64,000 bases of DNA from Ecdyonurus torrentis (taxonomy: Eukaryota > Arthropoda > Insecta > Ephemeroptera > Heptageniidae): contig OX439131.1 in the NCBI GenBank assembly GCA_949318235.1, forward strand, positions 26,227,403 to 26,291,402. The letters run 5' to 3'. Below, in pieces: positions 21,959-31,700 of this stretch. Each line of letters opens with the position of its first letter. Positions within the stretch are counted from its first letter, which is position 1. The translations under genes and the position numbers were made by a program. The notes beneath the pieces were generated by a model. It saw only the letters and a list, made by a program, of their open reading frames with translations, did not search any database and was not told the origin of the DNA.

Positions 21959-24669
21959 TTAAAAGAATAATTTCTGTGAAGTCTTGGGATTAACTGTTGC
22001 AAATTAATACTGAAAAAGAAATATATAAACCCACACAACAACATTTTCATAATCCGTGTTACAATTTTGTCTTAATGTTGACTTACTGATCTTTAAATTA
22101 ACTGTTTTTCTGATTTATTTTCTAACTTCCCAATTCAAATAACTTTAAAGTAAGGGAAAGAGCTACAAATGAAAAATTAATTGCAAGTTGTAGTTGCTTT
22201 GTTTACATAAAAAGGTGTGATAAATCAAGACGGCACAGTCTTGTTTTTCTCATCTATAAAAAAATTATAAATAAAAATATTAAATTAACAGACAAATTTG
22301 TGGTATTGTTTACAAGTAGAAGACTGCTGCACACCAAAGTTGCCTGTGCTAGCATTTAGATTGTATAAACTCAATTTTTCTATTCTCACTCATAAAAATA
22401 AAAAATTTAAAAATGTACAATTTAAAGCATACAATTGTCATAATATGAGAGTTATAACTGGGAAAAACAGTTTACAGTTGTTAATTTATTTGATGGATGG
22501 GTAATAAAATATAAAACTAATTATGTGTGTTGTTATCAGTCAAGACTCAGACCATTTGACTTGTAAAGGTCAATTTGTAAATAGTTAAATAAAATGACGC
22601 TATTCATGCTGTATTTCTAGAATAACTTTTGCTTTCTCGTACAGTACATTCTACTTTTTTTTTCTGTGTGTCTTGTCTTGTCTTGTCTTGTCTTTTTTTT
22701 TTTTTTTTTTTTTTTCCCCTTTAAATTTTAATGATGCAAATTTATTATTAATGTTGCTCTTTTTTCCCAATGTTTTAATATGTTATTAATCTGTCATATA
22801 AACTTAAACCATCATAATATTATGTACATTAAGGTGGGTGGGAACATTTCATTGGAGTGAGCACTGATACAATATTCTAAAAATAGATGTGTGTACAGAA
22901 CATGGCATCAAAAAGTGATGTCATTTAGTCTGAAAGGATTTTTTTTTTTTTTTTTTTTTGTACAGTACATAACTGTCGATTTTTTTTTTATATAAGATGC
23001 ATATAAATTTAATCTTTTCATACTTTTTGTTTTATATTGAATTAAATTAATCAACAATGAAGGCAGAAATTTTGTAGTTTTTCAAATGAGAGAGAGAGAG
23101 AAGACAATATGACAGAGCTAGTTATTAGTTATGGTAATTGATAAACGAAACATTTTTTTTCTACACACTTTCCCAAGCTTATCAGAATTTCTCAGCTCAG
23201 TCAAGTTTAAACCAATCGTACCGTTGTTCCTGCTTACTGATTTATTGGGTTATCATTTATCATAACATTATCATGAATGGTTTATTGATTGGTTTGCAAA
23301 GTAAAAACAAAAAAAGGTTGCCAGTTTTATATTTTATCAATTAGTTATGTAATGTAATTTATTATGTTTGATTGTAGGAGAGTGGAAATAAATATATTTT
23401 GAATTTTTGAAATTACTCATTTTGATGCAATAATTTTATTTGAAACTCATTGAATAACAAACTTGTTTGAAATCATGTACTGCTTAAATTTAAAAATTAT
23501 AATATTGTATGTAACAAAAAAATAAATAAAAATAATAATAATAAATGTTGCAAATAAATTCGTATCCTCACACACGTAGGGTATGGCAATTGTATACTAG
23601 TTACTGTATCAGTAGATTGTGATTTTTTCCTTTGTGAACTTCAGCATTGTTTTTTACTGTAGATTGCGTAACAAAATCCCAATCTTCTGATAACTGTACA
23701 CTATATAACTATACAACCACTCACTTATATAAATTTGAAATACTGTATGCATACTATGTACGTAGTTCTTTAAAATGCAGCTACGTGGGTCTAAAATATT
23801 GATAAGATATTATTTATTAACAAGCCTTTAATTAAAGTATCATGGTATTTTAGGCAAGCAAACAGGAGTTTATCCTGTCATCCATAACTTTTTATAGCAA
23901 ACAAACACCTAAATAGCTGACGTGCAGTACATACATTTTTTTTTCTAAAAAAGAAAAATATATACATAAATTTAATAAGGTTAAATAGATTATGCAATAA
24001 TGTAAAGCGTAATACGTCATATTAAACGTCACTTAACAAAAATACAAACAAGTCAACCCCCATCAAATGTTGCTGTGGATAACATTGCACATGCTGTCAC
24101 CCAGTGGGTTGATATTGTCACGACAAGTTTTCTTTAAGCATATTTACCTAACAAAATGGTAATGATTCTGTGCGATGCAATATGCATAATGAAATATTAA
24201 GTGTTCTAAATGTTCAAGCATTATTATAAAGCTAGTGTTTGTGTCATGCAGGCCCTAAAAAGGAGATATTTAATGATCAGCATGCATGAGCTGACAAGAG
24301 TTGTTGCTTCAAGAGCATAGTAAGGGATAGAATAGAAAATATTTGAAAAACAAGAGGGCGTTACCTGAGAAAGTGGCATTCGTGGAAAGAATATATTATG
24401 TTAAATAGATTATTAATAGCAAAATTTTAAATTAAATTTGTATTTAATTAATGTCATAGTGTGGGGTACTTTTAAATTTTGCAACAAAAGTAGCCCAGTG
24501 CTCCCTGGTGGTGAACCTGAGAGTCCTGGGATGTGCCATTCATTATGGCTGACTTCGTCGTACTCAAGAATAATAAAAGGATTATTACATTTACCTCGTT
24601 TAAATCATCCTTATTTTCCACAATTGTGGTTATAAAAAGTTTGGATGTAGCCGAATTTCCCTGCTCCAT
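13250..24669 (-). CDS. INTS3: Integrator complex subunit 3, 16 coding exons
   Basis: Exons (minus): 24669-24595, 21878-21711, 21600-21335, 21037-20766, 20434-20289, 20198-19967, 19697-19618, 19515-19110, 18580-18451, 18029-17886, 17723-17559, 17461-17365, 17158-17000, 15382-15174, 14509-14002, 13324-13250. Phases close to a product of about 962 aa (human about 1043). Diagnostic stretches: [60 protein letters not shown] and the C terminus NSDSD. INTS3 is a helical-repeat scaffold of the nuclear Integrator complex, which processes snRNA 3' ends, and it also nucleates the SOSS ssDNA-binding complex in repair. An acidic, poorly conserved region sits at the end of exon 8 ([16 protein letters not shown]), and the tail is Lys/Arg-rich. 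Introns are short except intron 1 (2.7 kb) and those holding foldback or MITE insertions. The start is the first Met upstream of the conserved block. Confidence 0.95.
14651..14932. mobile_element. Foldback element C in an INTS3 intron, units of about 33 bp
   Basis: Left terminus TCGATGCTGTTGCGGCTAAA, mirrored at the right by TTTAGCCGCAACACCACCGA. Repeated starts (TTCTACTTTC, ATCTACGTTTATCGCGATAG, ATCTACATTTATCGCGACAA, TTCTACACC) are 33, 34 and 33 bp apart. The hairpin is nearly perfect, with a loop of about 10 bp near 14797. Confidence 0.75.
15528..15660. mobile_element. Small MITE (TTGAGGCCAACTTTAAG family)
   Basis: The left arm GAGGACAACTATAGGCAAAT plus TTGATCACATCTGCTTC pairs with the right arm GATGTGATCAAAATTGCTTA plus AAGTTGGCCTC. 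A related copy lies at 54990-55112. It sits in INTS3 intron 13 and is non-coding. Confidence 0.65.
16664..16972. mobile_element. TTAA-flanked MITE (copy 1) in an INTS3 intron
   Basis: TTAA lies directly on both sides (16660-16663, 16973-16976). The right TIR reads inward as AGGCATAGAACACTTTGAAC; the left is a diverged copy (AGGAATTGAACACATTTAAC). The centre is palindromic and includes TGACGTCACAGCTT on the left and AAGCTGTGACGTCA on the right. TTAA targets are typical of piggyBac and Kolobok superfamilies. No transposase. A close copy is at 36467-36772. Confidence 0.85.
18105..18355. mobile_element. Short foldback element with Penelope-type terminus
   Basis: Left end ACCAACAAGCGCCTTACCAA then AATGAAGTCCACAG; the right end mirrors it (TGGACTTTATCGTGGTAATG, then CGTTTATTGG). 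Arms continue inward through AAGATCTT and ATGTTTACATTAATTAAGA. The centre, read on minus, contains CTGAAGAAGAGGGTCGTTTG and TTCGAAATATCTT, a sequence style I associate with 3' ends of Penelope-like elements. It lies in INTS3 intron 9 and is non-coding. Confidence 0.6.
20530..20688. repeat. Hairpin element in an INTS3 intron
   Basis: The left arm TTTGATAGAAAAACACATAA, with GGAAAAATTGGAGAATGGGA further in, pairs with TCCCATTCTCCAATTTTTCC and TTATGTGTTTTTCTATCAAA. A diverged half copy follows the Penelope-like element at 31854-31900. Likely a MITE of unknown superfamily. Confidence 0.7.
21879..24594. other. INTS3 intron 1
   Basis: 2.7 kb of AT-rich intron with T-runs (21925-21950, 22694-22715, 22940-22959), a (CTTGT)n tract at about 22673-22693, (AG)n near 23090 and (ATA)n near 23530. 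No hidden exon or structured element was convincing. Confidence 0.6.
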
Positions 24670-25710
24670 GCCTCTATCTGTCCTAAATCAACACTAAAAG
24701 TTTACGAAAACTTGCGGGTTTGCGACATTGTGCTCCGATCTATTCCCTCAAAATGCTTTCTAAACTGCGCGGAGGAATACCGTGCTGAACATCAAAAACT
24801 GCGGCGAATATTGGGTTGTAAACAAGCCAACTCGAAAAAAAAATTACAGATAAAATTGTATTTTTTAGGCTTTTAAAACATTGAAAATTTTAAAGGAAAA
24901 TAATTGTTATTGTTTTTAGAAGAAGAAAAATCGAAAATTAATCCCAGGAGCACAAAAATTAGTGAATCTATTTTATTTTGATAAATCATATATTCTGCAA
25001 ATAAAAAGAAAAATATAGAAATTTAAAGAAATCTAGTAATACCCAAACACTTAATTTTAATTCATCTACATTTAATACTGTCCACAATATTAATATTAAT
25101 ATTTTTAATTAAATTTTACGGCATTGCTTGTTACGGAACGGATAACATTTTGGCGCCACACTTCAAATATGTTGATAATACCTTAAGAAATAGCTTCTGA
25201 CAACTTTTTTTTAATTAATTTTTTTACAAAATGTTCCAAAACTACAATTCCTGCATTCAAAATTCATTAAATCTGTACTTATATATTTAAAAAGAATAAT
25301 TTTGGATATGTTTTGCTCGTTGTTCTGAAGTGTCACTGAAGCAGTGAGGGGAAACTTTGGTGGGGATGGATTTTTACTAAAAGAAAAGTAGGAGAAATAA
25401 AGGGGCGTAACTGAGTAGACGACAAAAGCTGGACAAAAGATCAGGGACCAGGGGACATCTCAAAAAAACCTGAATAACAACATCAAATAACAAGAAAAAC
25501 AAAAACTTCCGACGGTGGGAAAAGGATGAAACATTAGTCACATGGTAGTGTCGTACAAGTTTGTAAGAATGAACTAAACCTTTTCAAATTTGGGTTTAAA
25601 AATTGCATTGCTAAGAAGGCAGAGGTACCCTGCCTTTTACATATCTTTGTAATTTTTTATTATTAGCTGAAACTCTTACAAATTTGCAATCACATAAATA
25701 GGATTTAAAA
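24670..25710. promoter_or_regulatory. Divergent promoter region between INTS3 and VPS45
   Basis: Two start codons point away from each other across 1041 bp, so this interval should contain both promoters. The part nearest INTS3 (24670-24830) is richer in C and G and has CpG sites. No TATA box is evident. It is inferred from gene orientation only. Confidence 0.45.
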
Positions 25711-28700
25711 ATGAATGTCCTGGCAGCTGTAAGATCTTATATTACCAAAATGACTGAAGAAACCGGTGCTGGAATGAAACTCCTGTTGATGGACAAGGAG
25801 ACGGTGAGCGATTATAATAGTCACCCAAATGTATTGTTCTACTCCACCCTCCCCACTAAAATATTAAAATAGCATTAAATTACTAAAAAAATAAAAAAGT
25901 TAAAATACAGTTCCATTGCTATCATGTATGTATGTATGTTTTACAGCAAAATAATAAACACACAGGAACAAAAAATATTGCTCCCCATTCCATAAATAAA
26001 GTGCAAAGCGTACTTGTATATGTATGTATACATACGATATACGATGAAGGTGCATTCATTGATGCTATTCGTAAACCCTGTTCTCTTCTCTGCTTCTAAA
26101 ATGACGATCAACTTATATAAGTTTCAGATAAGTTTATTCAAATGGAATGCGCATTTTTTTGGTGCACTAGAACATGGTTTACGAACAACACTATTCAAAT
26201 TTTGTTCTATAAGTTTGTGCGGCAAATCAAGCATGGATTATTTTGCTCCGCTAAAGATACAGAAAATTTTGAATATGTCAATGCACCTTTACATAATTAT
26301 GTATGTATGTATCTACGTACAGCTCTGGACAAAAGTTTCCGAATGGGGCAGCGGCGGCCGCTGTATTTCTCATTAAGACAGCATATTGTGGTTGCGGGTT
26401 GCCTATACAGATCGTTCATGAAATTTTGTTCAGAAATCAGAGGTGTACTCTCTTTAAAAAATTTTTTTTTAACCAGTGCAAATTTATGAAAGTATCATAC
26501 TATATATACCCTTCAAATATGCCACATCAATATACTGTATAACATATAGAAGCATAAAATATAGAATGTTAATCCACAGTGCATTTAAACTAGGATGAGC
26601 TAATTGATCTGTAAACAATAATATCTCATGTTTCAGACCAGTATAGTGAGCATGGCATTCAGTCAATCTGAAATCCTGCAGAAAGAAGTATACCTATTTG
26701 AGAGAATCGATATGGCAAGTCAACAGGAACCCATGAAACATTTAAAATGTATTGTATTTGTTAGACCTACTAAAGAAAACATCGTACTGCTCTCAAATGA
26801 GTTGAGATTTCCAAAATATGGAGTATATTTTATATGTAAGTGATACAATGCATATAATCATTCAGACTCCACAATGCTTGAATCTTTGATAATTCAGATA
26901 TTTGCACCAAATGACCCCCCCCCCCCCAAATTATTTCATATTCTAAAAGAAGACATTGTCCTGAATTGATTAGTATGCAAATTACTAATTTTTTAGAGTT
27001 CATTAAGTATTTTAATTAATTTTTGAAAATCAAAAAATGACATCACAGGCCGCAACTTATTCATGTGGACGTAGGAAAAAGTTACAGAGCGTGCTAGCAT
27101 TTTGCTACTTTCAAAAGCAACTAAAAATAATTAATGAACTATAAAATTAGAAATTTGCATATCTATTGATTCAGGACAAATTAAGATCTCTTTTAAAATC
27201 TAAAATAAAATTGCTTTTTTTTTTTTTTTTTTTTCTTTATTTATTTAGTCTTCCACATTTTTAATATCATTCTTATGAGAAAAAGGTATGGTGATTTTAA
27301 ATGTTAAAAAGTTCAACTGTGGTAGAGTTTACATACTGTACTATTTTATTTTCATGTCTGATAATTTTAATTTTTCCAGACTTCAGCAATATTATAGCCA
27401 AAGCTGATGTTAAAACTCTAGCTGAATCAGATGAACAAGAATCAGTAAGGGAAGTGCAAGAATTCTATGCTGATTATATTGCCGTGGGGCCTTCGCTTTT
27501 CTCTCTGAATATTAAAGGCTACTCAGAAGGTACATAATATTTATATATTAAAGCATCTTTATGGTTGTGTGATATCAGTTATAAATTTCATACTACTATC
27601 TTACATGATGTGTAGGTATTAGTTGTAAACTTTCATTGAATGTTTTTAGGTTTACAGTGGAATCAGAATCAGTTGCATAGATGTGCCCAAGGAATAACTG
27701 CAGTCTTACTATCCTTGAAGAAAAATCCATTCATTAGATATCAAAGCTCATCAGAACTCACCAAGAGATTAGCAGATAAAGTCAGAGTAAGTTCCAAAGT
27801 GATACACCTTCCAAAAGTTATTATTTATTGTTATTATTATTTTTGAAAAAAAAAATCTCCCTGTGATTGAAATAATAAAAATATTCCCAGTAAGAAAATT
27901 TATTTACATTACTGTAATTAACTTTGTATGATTTTTTTTATCAGGAGGTATTATCAAAGGAGGCTTCATTATTTGAGTTCCGAGAGACTGATGTTCCACC
28001 CTTACTTCTCATACTAGATCGACGTGATGATCCTGTCTCTCCTTTGCTTATCCAAGTAAGTATATGGAGTATACAAAGAACTATGGGAAGTTAATTAATG
28101 TTTTACTGTTTATAATTTTTTGAAAAAAAAATATATAGGCTATATATATTATTAGGCCAATTTAAGGAAAAAACCATCGCGGTTAGGATCAATGATAAAG
28201 AAAAGGATAGAAAAACCAGCAAGGGCCTTACCACAGTAGAAGTTCTATGGAGAGGTCGAGGTCTTGCATGGCACAGTATAATGTTATAAAAGTTTCTTTA
28301 TAACTTGAGAGCTTTCGTCATATGATAATGACATTATCAATCAAAAGAGAAAATTACTTGAGCACATCACTGAGCAGTGTCTTGTCTTGTACTGCCGTGT
28401 TATGCTCTTGCTGGTTTGGAGTTGGTGGAGAGGGGTGGGGGTGGAGTAGGGAATCTGGGAAGGAGTGTGAATGAGTGAGGGAAGGAGTGAGTGAGGGAAA
28501 GGGAAAAGGTGGGGAGGGGAGCGGGAATAGGGTATATTTTTGAAATATGTTAGCGAATATTAAGTCCAGGCAGCCCTTGGGCTTTTCTGGATCTTAATAT
28601 ATGTTGATATGCTAATTCATATTGTCGTAATGTCGCATAGTTGGCTGGGCCCGGAATAGTGCGAAGTATTGTTGATTTATAACATAATTGGAAATTTGAT

Positions 28701-31700
28701 ATGCCATGAGAGGCCGCATGTTCAGCCACAGGTTTTTCCATCTCATTGTTTTTTACGGATTGTCTGTGGCCATTCATGCGGTCTCTCGCTTTTTGTGTGG
28801 TTAAGCCTATGTAAAATGCTTGACATTTTTCCTGTTGGCCTGTGGTGGGGTTGGTGGTATGTTGGGTACATTCAAGTTTGTAGATTACGTTTTCTGATGT
28901 GCATGTATTGTGGCCGTGGATAGGGTATGTAAGGTTGGTGACGGGACTTGTAAACGTTTTGCTGGGGATTTGAGTGATGCATGTATCGCATCTCCTTCCT
29001 CTGTTGCTCTGTTTGCCGTTGTTTTGACAGGGGAAAGATCCACTAGGTAGGGGCTTAGGTTTTGGTGTGGGATCAGTATGGGATAAGATTGCTTTAATAT
29101 TTGGTGGTTGACGGAATGCTATTGGTGGTATTTTTGGTAACAGTAGGTTTGTTTCGGTGGTGGCTAGAATGGGGTGTGCATATTGTAACATCTGTCTGAT
29201 TTCTTTTTCTAATTTGGGGTGATACGTTGTGATGAAGGGTCGGATAGATTGATTGTCATTATTTGTTTTATTTTGGTCACAAGGTGTTTTGTCGCCCAAA
29301 CTAAATCTATTGGCAGCTTTTGCTATTTGTTTCTCCACCAGGTGCTTGGGGTAGCCTCTGGTGGAGAAAGCTGTAGTTATGCTGTCAATATATTTAGATT
29401 TGGTTTGGTCTGTGTTTGGGATGCGGTTGCCTCGGCATGCTAAGCTAAAGGGAATGGAGCGGATAGTCCTCGGGGGGTGACAGCTATTGTAGTGGAGGTA
29501 TTGCATGTGGTTAGTAGGTTTTATGTGGATTGAGGTGATAAGTTTACCGTCATCAATGTTGATGTCAACATCGAGGAAGGTGGCTGAATTAGGTGATGTG
29601 GAGTGAGTGAATTTTAGGCAGGAGAATTTGTTGAGTTCATCTAGGAATTCATGAAGTGGGCCGATGCCATGTTGCCAAACCATAAATATATCGTCTATGA
29701 ATCTCTTCCATAGGTGCGGTTTATACTTCTGTCTCCCCATGAACTCACACTCGAGCAGACCCATGGTAAGGTTAGCATAAGATGGGGCCATCCTTGTGCC
29801 CATAGCCGTACCACACTTCTGCTCGTAGTGTTCATTCATGAAGTGAAAGTTGTTGCGTTGAAGTATAAACCGCACCAGTTGTAAGAGGAATCCAGTGGTG
29901 GGGACATGGGGCTTAGGTCGTTTCTCTAAATAGTGTTCAACGGCTATAAAAATAAAAATGACATTCCTCAACCACTACCCCCTGACTGGCTCCTGGTGAC
30001 CATTGACGTAACGTCCCTCTACACCAACATCAATCACCTCATGGGTATTAGAGCCGTTGAACACTATTTAGAGAAACGACCTAAGCCCCATGTCCCCACC
30101 ACTGGATTCCTCTTACAACTGGTGCGGTTTATACTTCAACGCAACAACTTTCACTTCATGAATGAACACTACGAGCAGAAGTGTGGTACGGCTATGGGCA
30201 CAAGGATGGCCCCATCTTATGCTAACCTTACCATGGGTCTGCTCGAGTGTGAGTTCATGGGGAGACAGAAGTATAAACCGCACCTATGGAAGAGATTCAT
30301 AGACGATATATTTATGGTTTGGCAACATGGCATCGGCCCACTTCATGAATTCCTAGATGAACTCAACAAATTCTCCTGCCTAAAATTCACTCACTCCACA
30401 TCACCTAATTCAGCCACCTTCCTCGATGTTGACATCAACATTGATGACGGTAAACTTATCACCTCAATCCACATAAAACCTACTAACCACATGCAATACC
30501 TCCACTACAATAGCTGTCACCCCCCGAGGACTATCCGCTCCATTCCCTTTAGCTTAGCATGCCGAGGCAACCGCATCCCAAACACAGACCAAACCAAATC
30601 TAAATATATTGACAGCATAACTACAGCTTTCTCCACCAGAGGCTACCCCAAGCACCTGGTGGAGAAACAAATAGCAAAAGCTGCCAATAGATTTAGTTTG
30701 GGCGACAAAACACCTTGTGACCAAAATAAAACAAATAATGACAATCAATCTATCCGACCCTTCATCACAACGTATCACCCCAAATTAGAAAAAGAAATCA
30801 GACAGATGTTACAATATGCACACCCCATTCTAGCCACCACCGAAACAAACCTACTGTTACCAAAAATACCACCAATAGCATTCCGTCAACCACCAAATAT
30901 TAAAGCAATCTTATCCCATACTGATCCCACACCAAAACCTAAGCCCCTACCTAGTGGATCTTTCCCCTGTCAAAACAACGGCAAACAGAGCAACAGAGGA
31001 AGGAGATGCGATACATGCATCACTCAAATCCCCAGCAAAACGTTTACAAGTCCCGTCACCAACCTTACATACCCTATCCACGGCCACAATACATGCACAT
31101 CAGAAAACGTAATCTACAAACTTGAATGTACCCAACATACCACCAACCCCACCACAGGCCAACAGGAAAAATGTCAAGCATTTTACATAGGCTTAACCAC
31201 ACAAAAAGCGAGAGACCGCATGAATGGCCACAGACAATCCGTAAAAAACAATGAGATGGAAAAACCTGTGGCTGAACATGCGGCCTCTCATGGCATATCA
31301 AATTTCCAATTATGTTATAAATCAACAATACTTCGCACTATTCCGGGCCCAGCCAACTATGCGACATTACGACAATATGAATTAGCATATCAACATATAT
31401 TAAGATCCAGAAAAGCCCAAGGGCTGCCTGGACTTAATATTCGCTAACATATTTCAAAAATATACCCTATTCCCGCTCCCCTCCCCACCTTTTCCCTTTC
31501 CCTCACTCACTCCTTCCCTCACTCATTCACACTCCTTCCCAGATTCCCTACTCCACCCCCACCCCTCTCCACCAACTCCAAACCAGCAAGAGCATAACAC
31601 GGCAGTACAAGACAAGACACTGCTCAGTGATGTGCTCAAGTAATTTTCTCTTTTGATTGATAATGTCATTATCATATGACGAAAGCTCTCAAGTTATAAA

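Noticed and set aside
26014..26542. Three overlapping plus ORFs in VPS45 intron 1
   Set aside because: No recognisable domain; composition is like the intron.
29219..29443. Small ORFs opposite the Penelope-like frames (also 28669, 30554, 31074)
   Set aside because: They occur in mirrored pairs and are antisense shadows of the RT/nuclease frame.
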